DNA of 64,000 nucleotides. It comes from Cyclobacteriaceae bacterium. GTDB taxonomy: Bacteria > Bacteroidota > Bacteroidia > Cytophagales > Cyclobacteriaceae. The position numbers and the translations under genes are program-made. Below the pieces are notes generated by a model. The model ran no database searches. It saw nothing but the letters and a program-made list of their open reading frames with translations, and had not been told where the DNA came from. Below are positions 50,491 to 58,438 of this stretch, piece by piece; the stretch's first letter is position 1, and each line of letters starts with the position of its first letter. The stretch lies in the NCBI GenBank assembly GCA_027533395.1, contig JAPZUF010000003.1, positions 50,638-114,637 on the forward strand. Reading direction: 5' to 3'.

Positions 50491-50979
50491 ATGATGAAAC
50501 AGTTATTTGGGTTAATAATAGTGTTGTTTGCAATAACCATGCAAGCTTGCTCACAAGGTCAGAATCAACAGAAAAAGAAAGAAAGCTTTGAGGTTGTTAA
50601 AACAGAGGCAGAGTGGAAAAAACTGCTTACTCCTTCACAATTTTATATTTTAAGGCAGAAAGGAACAGAAAGAGCCTTTTCTGGCAAATATTGGGATAAC
50701 CATGCGAAAGGTCAATATCATTGTGCAGCTTGCCAATTACCTTTGTTTAGTTCAGAAACAAAATTTGAATCTGGAACAGGTTGGCCTAGTTTTTATCAAC
50801 CTTTAAATGATAAAGCAGTAAGAAAGGTTGAAGATGTAAGTTATGGTATGGTTCGTGAAGAAGTAGTCTGCAACCGATGTGGTGGACATTTAGGCCATGT
50901 ATTCCCAGATGGACCTGAACCAACTGGTTTACGTTATTGCCTTAACTCCGAAGCGTTGAGCTTTGTCAAAACAAAATAA
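50491..50979 (+). CDS. msrB: Peptide methionine-R-sulfoxide reductase MsrB, lipoprotein form
   Basis: 162 residues from the ATG at 50491 (50494 is the alternative; the TTG at 50485 is unlikely). Lipoprotein signal with Cys20 (ITMQAC), so the enzyme is exported. Family core: [40 protein letters not shown] with the zinc Cxx[36 protein letters not shown] with the second CxxC, and catalytic [11 protein letters not shown]. It reduces the R-epimer of methionine sulfoxide. With the lipoprotein MsrA (47371) it forms an extracytoplasmic repair pair around the YfiR/HAMP-GAF genes. Confidence 0.93.
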   Translation: MMKQLFGLIIVLFAITMQACSQGQNQQKKKESFEVVKTEAEWKKLLTPSQFYILRQKGTERAFSGKYWDNHAKGQYHCAACQLPLFSSETKFESGTGWPSFYQPLNDKAVRKVEDVSYGMVREEVVCNRCGGHLGHVFPDGPEPTGLRYCLNSEALSFVKTK

Positions 50980-51031
50980 TTTTCGGTTTTTATTTCTCGA
51001 ATAACCACTATTACTTCGCAAAAAAATAATT

Positions 51032-52231
51032 GTGAAATACGATTGTATTATTGTGGGTGGTGGAATAGTAGGCCTAGCTACAGCCTTAGAATTGAGCAGT
51101 GCTCCTCACCATAAAAAAGTTTTGGTTATTGAAAAAGAAAGCGAAGTAGCCAAACACCAAACAGGCAATAATAGTGGTGTAATACATTCCGGGATTTATT
51201 ATAAACCAGGTAGTTTAAAAGCGCATAATTGCATCGATGGTTATAAAAGACTCGTAGATTTTTGTAGAACACATGAAGTGCCTTTCGAGTTATGTGGAAA
51301 AATAATTGTGGCCACTGAAGAGAAAGAATTGCAAGCCTTACAAAACATCGCAGATAGAGGCGTGGCCAATGGTTTGGGTGGATTAAAACATTTGCGCCAA
51401 GAAGAGTTAAAAGAATACGAACCACATGTGGCTGGCATTGCCGGCATTTTTGTTCCTCAAACAGGAATTGTAGACTATAAAGTGGTTGCCGAAAAATATG
51501 CTTGGTTGATTCAAAACCAAGGCAGTTTGCTTCAGTTATCTGAAAAAGTGATTGACATCAAGAAAGGCTCGGTTGGCTATGAAGTAATAACCGATAAACA
51601 AACACATCTGGCAGAAATGGTCATCAATTGTGCTGGTTTATATTCTGATAAAGTTGCACAACTCACAAGCGATGATGTGGATGTAAAGATTATTCCATTC
51701 CGCGGTGAATATTACAAATTGAAAAAAGAAAAAGAATATTTAGTAAAGAACCTAATATACCCGGTGCCCGATCCAAACTTTCCATTTTTGGGCGTACATT
51801 TTACGCGCATGAAAAAAGGTGGTGTAGAAGCTGGACCTAATGCAGTATTAGCTTTCAGAAGAGAAGGTTACAAAAAGACAGATATCCATTTAGGCGAATT
51901 GGCCGAGAGTTTAGCCTGGCCTGGTTTTCAGAAAGTGATGGGCAAATATTGGCGAACAGGTTTATCGGAAATGTATCGCTCTTTTTCTAAGGCGGCTTTT
52001 ACTAAAGCTTTACAAAAATTGATTCCAGAAATTCAGGAAGAAGATTTAGTGGAAGGTGGAGCAGGCGTACGCGCTCAAGCCTGCGACCGAACTGGAGGTT
52101 TGGTTGATGATTTCTTAATTCTTGAAAAAGAAAAAGCGATTAACGTTTGCAACGCGCCATCTCCTGCTGCAACATCATCTCTTTCTATTGGACATACTGT
52201 AGCACAAAAAGCTTTGCAACAATTAGGCTGA
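51032..52231 (+). CDS. lhgO: L-2-hydroxyglutarate oxidase (FAD-dependent)
   Basis: 399 residues, GTG start at 51032 (MKYDCIIVGGG), with no ATG available upstream in frame. FAD-binding DAO fold: IIVGGGIVGLATALEL with GxGxxG, VIEKESEVAKHQTGNNSGVIHSGIYYKPGSLKA (a strong LhgO/YgaF signature), IVDYKVVAEKYAW, VINCAGLYSDKVAQL, GVHFTRMKKGGVEAGPNAVLAF and AGVRAQACDRTG, and the C-terminal NAPSPAATSSLSIG. It oxidises L-2-hydroxyglutarate, a product of reductive side reactions, to 2-oxoglutarate. Single gene, convergent with ridA (stop codons abut). Confidence 0.92.
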   Translation: MKYDCIIVGGGIVGLATALELSSAPHHKKVLVIEKESEVAKHQTGNNSGVIHSGIYYKPGSLKAHNCIDGYKRLVDFCRTHEVPFELCGKIIVATEEKELQALQNIADRGVANGLGGLKHLRQEELKEYEPHVAGIAGIFVPQTGIVDYKVVAEKYAWLIQNQGSLLQLSEKVIDIKKGSVGYEVITDKQTHLAEMVINCAGLYSDKVAQLTSDDVDVKIIPFRGEYYKLKKEKEYLVKNLIYPVPDPNFPFLGVHFTRMKKGGVEAGPNAVLAFRREGYKKTDIHLGELAESLAWPGFQKVMGKYWRTGLSEMYRSFSKAAFTKALQKLIPEIQEEDLVEGGAGVRAQACDRTGGLVDDFLILEKEKAINVCNAPSPAATSSLSIGHTVAQKALQQLG

Positions 52232-52624
52232 TTACTTTTTATTACTTCTGATTGCACTGGCTTCAATCTCAACCAAGTAATCCGGTTCGATTAATCCTTT
52301 CACTTCAAGTAAGGTTGTGCAAGGTTTGATGGTTTTAAAAAACGAACTGTGAGCGCGTGCTACTTCTTCCCATCGCTTAATGTCGGTAACGAAAATGCGT
52401 GTTCGCACTACATCTTCTAAAGAAAAGCCTGCTTCCGCAATTACTTTGGCAATTTTTTCTAATGCATAAAAAGTTTGCTGGTACATATCTCCTTTACCAA
52501 CCACGCCATGTTCATTGGCAGCAACTGTTCCTGTCACTTCTAAAAAATCGCCAACCTGCACAGCTCTGGAATAACCAACGATATCTTCCCACTTGGCTCC
52601 GCTGCTATAATTTTTTCTTTCCAT
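52232..52624 (-). CDS. RidA/YjgF family protein
   Basis: 130 residues from the ATG at 52624 (MERKNYSSGAKWE); the frame continues to 52681 but the upstream codons are not family-like. YjgF core: VGYSRAVQVGDFLEVTGTVAANEHG, ALEKIAKVIAEAGFSLEDVVRTRIFVTDI, PCTTLLEVKGLIEPDYLVEIEASAI. RidA proteins hydrolyse reactive enamine/imine intermediates; the Arg of VRTRIFVTD and Glu of VEIEA are the usual conserved positions. Stop codon touches the lhgO stop. Confidence 0.9.
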   Translation of the reverse strand: MERKNYSSGAKWEDIVGYSRAVQVGDFLEVTGTVAANEHGVVGKGDMYQQTFYALEKIAKVIAEAGFSLEDVVRTRIFVTDIKRWEEVARAHSSFFKTIKPCTTLLEVKGLIEPDYLVEIEASAIRSNKK

Positions 52625-52716
52625 TTTTTTCTCTTTTTGATGAATGATTATTGTTGCGTGGTTAAAATTAATATCTTTCACAACTTAACAACAACCACAA
52701 CTCAATAAACCAAATA

Positions 52717-54171
52717 ATGAGCAACATCCATAAACAAGAAAGCACCAAATTGCTCCCCTTTCTTACCCTTATTTCCGTTTTTTTCTTTTGGGGATTCGTA
52801 GCTGCCAGTAACGACATTTTAATTCCGGTTTTTAAAGAAAATCTGAATTTAGAACAATGGCAATCTCAAATGATTTCTTTTGCCTTTTATGTGGCCTATA
52901 CGGTCGGTTCACTGATTTACTTTTTCTTATCGAAAGCCACCGGTGGCGACATTTTGAATAGAATAGGTTATAAAAATGGAATCGCTATTGGATTAGTTAT
53001 TTCAGCTTTAGGAACACTTCTCTTTTATCCGGCTGCCGAAAGTGCTTCTTTCAATTTATTGATTGCCGGTTTGTTTATTGTAGGACTTGGTTTCTCCTTG
53101 CAACAAACTGCTGCCAATCCTTTAGCGATCGTCATGGGTAATCCACAAAAAGGCGCGCAACGTTTAAGCTTAGCTGGTGGTATCAATAACATGGGCACAA
53201 CCATAGGACCGCTAATTGTAAGCTTCGCGATTTTTGGTAGTGTAGTCGGAGGAACAGAGTCTGTTGCTGATATAGACAGTGTGAAAACTCCTTACCTCAT
53301 TTTAGGATTAGCATTTATCCTATTTGCCGTTATCTTCAAATTTTCCTCTCTTCCCAATCAAGTAGAAACAGTGGCAGAAAGTGAACACAACGCAAGCGGA
53401 AAAGATAAACCATCTGTTTTTCAATATCCTCAGTTGATTTTAGGAATGGGCGCAATCTTCGTATATGTGGGCGTTGAAGTTGCTACTGCTTCTAACCTAC
53501 CAGAATTCATGAAGCAAAACTTAAATACGCCTACTGATAAAATCGCGCCTTTTGTTTCTTTATTCTGGGCAAGTATGATGATTGGTCGCTGGACATCTTC
53601 CGTTGGGGCATTTGGAGTAAGTGAAGGCGCTGCAAAAGTATTACGCTTCGTTATGCCTTATGTTGCTTTCGGTTTCTTTCTTTTGGTAAACGTAATTGCA
53701 CAACACGATATCACTCCTTTCTACATATATGGCTTCGTTATTTTGGCCATGATAGTAGGCGATTATTTAAGTAAAGGAAACCCTGCACGACAATTGTTAA
53801 TTTTTGCCTCAATGGGAATTGTTGCTTTGTTTGTAGGTATGTTAGCAGATGGCATGGTAAGCGTGTACGCCTTTATCAGTGTTGGTTTGTTCTGTGCAAC
53901 ACTCTGGCCTTGTATTTTTACCTTAGCCATTGCAGGTCTTGGCAAACATACTAACGAAGGCGCCAGTTTATTAATCATGATGATTATGGGCGGTGGTGTA
54001 ATTAGCTTAATACAAGGTGTTGTTGCCGATGATAGTTTGTTGGGCATACAATGGAGTTACTTAGTTGGCGTAGCCTGCTTTGCTTATCTCGCTTTCTATG
54101 CTTGGAAAGTTCAAGGAATATTAAAAACACAAGGAATTGATTACGATAAACCAGTAAGCGGAGGACATTAA
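52717..54171 (+). CDS. FucP/GluP-type MFS sugar:H+ symporter
   Basis: 484 residues, 12 hydrophobic segments. FucP-like signature: FFFWGFVAASNDILIPVFKENLNL (TM1), FAFYVAYTVGSLIYFFLSKATGGDILNRIGYKNGIAIGL, FSLQQTAANPLAIVMG and GGINNMGTTIGPL, then SVFQYPQLILGMGAIFVYVGVEVATASNLPEFM and ISVGLFCATLWPCIFTLAI. The family carries glucose, galactose or fucose with protons. A weaker promoter (TTG 52651, N18, TATCTTTC 52672-52679) precedes it. dnaQ-like gene begins 1 nt after its stop. It may import glucose released outside by the starch enzymes. Confidence 0.9.
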   Translation: MSNIHKQESTKLLPFLTLISVFFFWGFVAASNDILIPVFKENLNLEQWQSQMISFAFYVAYTVGSLIYFFLSKATGGDILNRIGYKNGIAIGLVISALGTLLFYPAAESASFNLLIAGLFIVGLGFSLQQTAANPLAIVMGNPQKGAQRLSLAGGINNMGTTIGPLIVSFAIFGSVVGGTESVADIDSVKTPYLILGLAFILFAVIFKFSSLPNQVETVAESEHNASGKDKPSVFQYPQLILGMGAIFVYVGVEVATASNLPEFMKQNLNTPTDKIAPFVSLFWASMMIGRWTSSVGAFGVSEGAAKVLRFVMPYVAFGFFLLVNVIAQHDITPFYIYGFVILAMIVGDYLSKGNPARQLLIFASMGIVALFVGMLADGMVSVYAFISVGLFCATLWPCIFTLAIAGLGKHTNEGASLLIMMIMGGGVISLIQGVVADDSLLGIQWSYLVGVACFAYLAFYAWKVQGILKTQGIDYDKPVSGGH

Positions 54172-54172
54172 C

Positions 54173-54979
54173 ATGAAACTTAATCTTAAAAATCCCCTGT
54201 GCTTTTTCGATTTAGAAACAACGGGCATCAACATCACACAAGACCGCATTATTGAGATTGCTGTTATAAAAGTAATGCCTAATGGAGAAGTGATTAAGAA
54301 ATCTAATTTACTTAATCCTACTATTCCTATTCCTGCGGAATCTTCTGCTATACATGGTATCTACGATAAAGATGTGGCCGATAAACAAACCTTTAAAGAT
54401 GTAGCCAAAGAGTATGCAAAATTTTTTGAGGGAAGTGATTTAGCAGGCTTCAATATTTTAAAATTTGATATTCCGGTTTTAGTAGAAGAATTCTTGCGTG
54501 CCAGTGTTGATTTTGATTACAGCAGAAAAAAAATTATTGATGCACAACGAATTTTTCATTTGATGGAAAAACGCACTCTTTCTGCTGCTTACAAATTTTA
54601 CATCAACCAAGAAATGAAAGATTCGCATTCTGCCGAGGCTGATACAGAGGCAACTCTGCAAGTTTTACTCGCGCAGGTTGCCAGATACGATGGCATGGAT
54701 GTAACTGATGGCATGGGTAAAAAAATTGGAGAGATTAGAAACGACATGGATGTGTTGCATCAGTTGTCGGGAGGAGAAATGGTTGACCTTGCCGGAAGAA
54801 TGGTATTGAATAACAAAGGCGAAGAAACTTTTAACTTCGGCAAACACAAAGGCAAACCGGTTACACAGGTTTTACGCGAAGAACCATCTTACTACGATTG
54901 GATGATGAATGGAGATTTCGCTCTTGATACTAAAAGAAAACTCACTGAAATTAAGCTCAGAAATTTTAATAAGAAGTAA
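54173..54979 (+). CDS. DnaQ-like 3'-5' exonuclease with C-terminal DUF3820-like domain
   Basis: 268 residues. DEDDh exonuclease core (~5-175): CFFDLETTGINITQDRIIEIAVIKV (Exo I, D13/E15), AIHGIYDKDVADK, LAGFNILKFDIPVLVEEFLR (Exo II), and SHSAEADTEATLQVLLA (Exo III, catalytic His). The last ~50 residues (FNFGKHKGKPVTQVLREEPSYYDWMMNGDFALDTKRKL) match a small DUF3820-like module found in other exonucleases. It may proofread DNA polymerase III or act as a stand-alone nuclease. Co-transcribed with the FucP gene by position; the link looks accidental. Confidence 0.88.
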   Translation: MKLNLKNPLCFFDLETTGINITQDRIIEIAVIKVMPNGEVIKKSNLLNPTIPIPAESSAIHGIYDKDVADKQTFKDVAKEYAKFFEGSDLAGFNILKFDIPVLVEEFLRASVDFDYSRKKIIDAQRIFHLMEKRTLSAAYKFYINQEMKDSHSAEADTEATLQVLLAQVARYDGMDVTDGMGKKIGEIRNDMDVLHQLSGGEMVDLAGRMVLNNKGEETFNFGKHKGKPVTQVLREEPSYYDWMMNGDFALDTKRKLTEIKLRNFNKK

Positions 54980-55001
54980 GATTCTTTTCCTTTAATCAAA
55001 C

Positions 55002-55034
55002 AAAAAAGTCCACAATATAATTGTGGACTTTTTT
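55002..55034. terminator. Bidirectional terminator between dnaQ-like and M48 genes
   Basis: AAAAAAGTCCACAAT (55002-55016) pairs with ATTGTGGACTTTTTT (55020-55034), loop ATA. A perfect 15-bp stem with A-run and T-run, usable by both convergent genes. Confidence 0.93.
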
Positions 55035-55059
55035 ATTGTATGATTTTTTTAATTACTAA

Positions 55060-55857
55060 CTATTTCTTGTAATACTTCAATGCCTCGGGCATCGCTGCTT
55101 GTAAATCTTTAATGCGTGTTTCGTCTGACGGGTGCGTGCTCATAAATTCAGGTGGTTTTTGTCCGCCACTCAAAGCCGACATGCGTTGCCAAAACTTTGG
55201 CGCTTCTTGTGGATCGTATCCGGCCATTGCCATAAAGATCAATCCGATTTTATCTGCTTCAGATTCGTGCTTGCGCGAGAAACTCAACATACCCAATTCA
55301 GAACCATACCCAACGGCTTGCGCAAAAATTTGTGTTGTTAAACCGGGGTTTTGTCCCATAGCCACACTCAACGTACTCAATCCAAATTGCTGTACCAAAC
55401 CATTGCTCATTCTTTCTCTTCCGTGGTTAGCAATAGCGTGTGCCACTTCGTGGCCCATTACAACTGCAACACCAACTTCATCTTTACAAATAGGAAGTAT
55501 AGCTGTGTAAAATGCTACCTTACCGCCTGGCATACACCAGGCGTTTACAGTTTTATCATCTTCAATTAAATTAAACTCCCAAGCAAAACCATCAAGTTGA
55601 CTGCTCAAGCCTTGCTGAGCCATGTATTGCTCTACCGCTTTTTGAATTTTTACTCCTACACGCTTTACCAAATCAGTTTGCTCCTTGTTATTGGATAACG
55701 GACCTTTCTTTATTACTTCTCCGTATTGCTGCGCTGCCATTGGAATAATCTCGCTGTTGGAAACTAAACTCAATTGACTGCGACCTGTTACCGGAACAGT
55801 AGCACATCCGTGATACAACATCATAGCTGTTGCAAAGAATAATAACCTTTTAATCAT
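55060..55857 (-). CDS. M48 family metalloprotease, outer-membrane lipoprotein (BepA/LoiP-like)
   Basis: 265 residues. Lipoprotein signal with Cys18 (YHGC). VPVTGRSQLSLVSNSEI is the typical start of the YcaL/LoiP/BepA branch. Zinc site H136-E137-x-x-H140 in MGHEVAHAIANHGRERMS, third ligand Glu in HESEADKIGLIFMAMAGYDP, and STHPSDETRIKDLQ at the end. Acts in the periplasm on misfolded outer-membrane proteins. Divergent from the GH13 gene with 58 nt between start codons. Confidence 0.92.
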   Translation of the reverse strand: MIKRLLFFATAMMLYHGCATVPVTGRSQLSLVSNSEIIPMAAQQYGEVIKKGPLSNNKEQTDLVKRVGVKIQKAVEQYMAQQGLSSQLDGFAWEFNLIEDDKTVNAWCMPGGKVAFYTAILPICKDEVGVAVVMGHEVAHAIANHGRERMSNGLVQQFGLSTLSVAMGQNPGLTTQIFAQAVGYGSELGMLSFSRKHESEADKIGLIFMAMAGYDPQEAPKFWQRMSALSGGQKPPEFMSTHPSDETRIKDLQAAMPEALKYYKK

Positions 55858-55878
55858 GATTCATTAATTTCTGTTGAA

Positions 55879-55895
55879 CAAATCTACTAAATTTG
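55879..55895. promoter_or_regulatory. Divergent -7 boxes for the M48 and GH13 genes
   Basis: TAGATTTG on the minus strand (55886-55879, facing the M48 gene) and TAAATTTG on the plus strand (55888-55895, facing GH13) both match TAnnTTTG and lie back to back in the 58-nt gap. Neither has a TTG at the ideal 19-nt distance, so these are moderate candidates. Confidence 0.35.
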
Positions 55896-55915
55896 AAACT
55901 TACCAACATGCACAA

Positions 55916-57772
55916 ATGAAAATCAATATTCGTTTCTTCAGTTTAATCGTTTGTTTTCTCAGTTTATTTTCTGCCAACGCACAGAAAAAAAAGCAAATCG
56001 ATATTAAACGCATCGAGCCCGCTTTCTGGTGGACAGGCTTGCAACAAAAAGAAATTCAGTTATTGGTTTATGGAACAGAATTAAGTGGTGCCAATGTAGA
56101 AATCAATTATCCGGGAGTTTCCATTAGTAGAATTGAACAAGTAGAAAATCCCAACTATCAATTTATTTATTTAAAACTCGATGATAATGTTAAGCCTGGT
56201 ATAGTTAACATTAATTTTAAAGAAGGAAAGTTAAAGAAGACTATTCCATTTGAATTGAAAAGCAGAAGTAAAACTACTTATAAAGGTTTCAATGCCAGTG
56301 ATGCCATTTATTTAATAACACCAGATCGTTTCGCCAATGGCAATACTGCCAATGATTCTGTCAAAGGATTATACCAAGGTGTAAACCGAAGCAAACCTTT
56401 TAGCAGACATGGTGGCGATATACAAGGCATCATCAATCAATTAGATTACATCCAAAATTTAGGAATGACTGCTTTGTGGATAAATCCATTAACAGAAAAC
56501 AACCAACCTGAATTTTCTTACCACGGATACGCCATAACAGATTTTTATAAAGTAGATGCACGCTTTGGCAGCAACGAAGATTTTAAAAAACTTACGGATC
56601 TTTGTCACCAACGCAACATGAAAATGATTATCGATTTAGTTTTCAATCATTGTGGCAACGAACATTGGTTCATCAAAGATTTACCGGAGAAAAATTGGAT
56701 TCATCAGTTTGACACATTCACTCAATCGAATTATCGCTTGGCAACAACAGCCGATCCACACGCATCACAATTCGATAAAGAAAAAATGGAGAAAGGTTGG
56801 TTCGACAGACACATGCCCGATTTGAATCAGGAAAATCCTAGACTCGCGACCTACCTCATTCAAAATACAATTTGGTGGATTGAATATCTAGGGCTGGATG
56901 GCATCCGAGTAGATACACATCCTTATCCTGAGAAAAACTTTATGTCGCGTTGGACAAAAACCATCATGGATCAATATCCGGATTTTAATATTGTGGGTGA
57001 AGTATGGGAAGAACACGTTTTGCTTACCTCCTATTACCAAACCAATGCAACAAACACCGATGGCTATCAAGGATACTTACCATCCATTACCGATTTCCCT
57101 TTATGCTTTGCTATCAACACAGGTCTAATGCAAAATGATGGTTGGGCGGAAGGTATGGCTAAAATTTATTATGCTTTAGCACAAGACTTTGCCTACACGC
57201 AGCCGAATAACAATGTTATCTTTTTAGATAACCACGACATTACGCGATTTGCCACCAACATGAAAGGCGATATCGCCAAACAAAAAATGGGATTTGCGTT
57301 GCTTGCTACTCTAAGAGGAATTCCACAAGTATATTATGGTATGGAATTAGGAATGCCTGGAAGTGGTGATAACCATGGAACATTACGTGCCGATTTTCCC
57401 GGAGGATGGAAAGAAGACAAACGCAATGCTTTTACTTCGACAGGAAGAACACAAGAAGAAAATGAATTAGTCAATTACTTGAGTAAAGTTTTTACATGGA
57501 GAAAAAATGCCAAAGCTATTCACGAAGGAAAGTTGATGCATTTTGTACCTGAAAACGGTGCGTATGTTTATTTCAGATATACAGATGCAGAAAGTGTTAT
57601 GGTTATTACCAATAACACAACTCAAGAAAAAACACTTGCGCTGGATCGCTTTAAAGAAAGAATTTCGGGTTATCAACTTGGTAAAGAAGTTGTAAGTGAG
57701 AAAACATTTAATCTTAATCAATCCATCACTATTCCAGCAAACACAACGTATATTATCGAATTAAAAAAGTAA
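55916..57772 (+). CDS. Secreted GH13 cyclomaltodextrinase/neopullulanase-like enzyme (SusA-like)
   Basis: 618 residues from the ATG at 55916 (MKINIRFFSLIVCFLSLFSANAQ signal peptide); the upstream TTG at 55874 is unlikely. N-terminal cyclomaltodextrinase-type Ig domain (~30-125; IKRIEPAFWWTGLQQKEIQLLVYGTEL), GH13 barrel (~140-525): IYLITPDRFANGN, FSRHGGDIQGIINQLDYIQNLGMTALW, DLVFNHCGNEHW, nucleophile D333 in GIRVDTHPY, acid/base E362 in IVGEVWEE, D441 in FLDNHDITRF, and a C-terminal beta domain. The WWTG start and DNHDITRF are usual for periplasmic neopullulanase-like enzymes. It cuts imported maltodextrins to maltose/glucose. It lies 8 kb from the rest of the starch locus, beside fah. Confidence 0.93.
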   Translation: MKINIRFFSLIVCFLSLFSANAQKKKQIDIKRIEPAFWWTGLQQKEIQLLVYGTELSGANVEINYPGVSISRIEQVENPNYQFIYLKLDDNVKPGIVNINFKEGKLKKTIPFELKSRSKTTYKGFNASDAIYLITPDRFANGNTANDSVKGLYQGVNRSKPFSRHGGDIQGIINQLDYIQNLGMTALWINPLTENNQPEFSYHGYAITDFYKVDARFGSNEDFKKLTDLCHQRNMKMIIDLVFNHCGNEHWFIKDLPEKNWIHQFDTFTQSNYRLATTADPHASQFDKEKMEKGWFDRHMPDLNQENPRLATYLIQNTIWWIEYLGLDGIRVDTHPYPEKNFMSRWTKTIMDQYPDFNIVGEVWEEHVLLTSYYQTNATNTDGYQGYLPSITDFPLCFAINTGLMQNDGWAEGMAKIYYALAQDFAYTQPNNNVIFLDNHDITRFATNMKGDIAKQKMGFALLATLRGIPQVYYGMELGMPGSGDNHGTLRADFPGGWKEDKRNAFTSTGRTQEENELVNYLSKVFTWRKNAKAIHEGKLMHFVPENGAYVYFRYTDAESVMVITNNTTQEKTLALDRFKERISGYQLGKEVVSEKTFNLNQSITIPANTTYIIELKK

Positions 57773-57777
57773 TAGCT

Positions 57778-58392
57778 ATGAGAATTTTTGCCGTTGGCCG
57801 TAATTATGCCGAACATATACAAGAACTGAATAACGAAAGACCAACAGAACCTGTCATCTTTACTAAACCCGATACGGCCATCTTGCGCAACAACGCACCC
57901 TTCTATCATCCTGAATTTTCGAAAGACATTCACCATGAAGTAGAATTAGTGTTACGCATTTGTAAAGAAGGAAAAAACATTGAAGAAAAATTCGCACACA
58001 AATATTATGATGCCATTGGTTTAGGAGTTGATTTCACAGCCAGAGATTTACAACAAAAAGCAAAAGAAAAAGGACTGCCTTGGGATATTGCCAAAGGTTT
58101 TAATGGCTCTGCTCCTATTAGTGATATTTTTAAACCCATAAGTGAATTCTCAGATTTGAAAAACATCAATTTTAGTTTACAAGTAAATGGTGTTAACAAA
58201 CAGGAAGGAAATACAAGTTTGATGTTGTTCAGCTTCGATTACATTATTGCTTACTTATCAACTTACTTTACTTTGCGTACAGGCGATTTAATTTTTACAG
58301 GAACACCAAAAGGTGTAAGCGCTGTAAAACCCGGAGATGTATTAACCGGTTTTCTGGAGAAAGAAAAAATGTTTGAGTTCTCGGTTAAATAA
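57778..58392 (+). CDS. Fumarylacetoacetate hydrolase (FAH) family protein
   Basis: 204 residues, the short YcgM-like form. FAH core: IFAVGRNYAEHIQELNNERPTEPVIFTKPDTAIL, HHEVELVLRICKEGKNI with metal-binding Glu residues, YDAIGLGVDFTARDLQQKAKEKGLPWDIAKGFNGSAPIS, RTGDLIFTGTPKGVSAVKPGDVLTG. Members hydrolyse acylpyruvates or decarboxylate oxaloacetate. 5 nt after the GH13 stop; no other aromatic-degradation gene is near, so substrate is open. Confidence 0.9.
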   Translation: MRIFAVGRNYAEHIQELNNERPTEPVIFTKPDTAILRNNAPFYHPEFSKDIHHEVELVLRICKEGKNIEEKFAHKYYDAIGLGVDFTARDLQQKAKEKGLPWDIAKGFNGSAPISDIFKPISEFSDLKNINFSLQVNGVNKQEGNTSLMLFSFDYIIAYLSTYFTLRTGDLIFTGTPKGVSAVKPGDVLTGFLEKEKMFEFSVK

Positions 58393-58438
58393 TTTTAGAA
58401 TATAAATTTCGTTATCCTCTTGTTATAGCTTTATCATC

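Noticed and set aside
50340..50540. N-terminal extension of the YfiR-like gene up to 50540
   Set aside because: The extension overlaps the msrB start region on the other strand and precedes a good signal peptide beginning at 50339. The -7 box at 50366-50373 also lies inside it.
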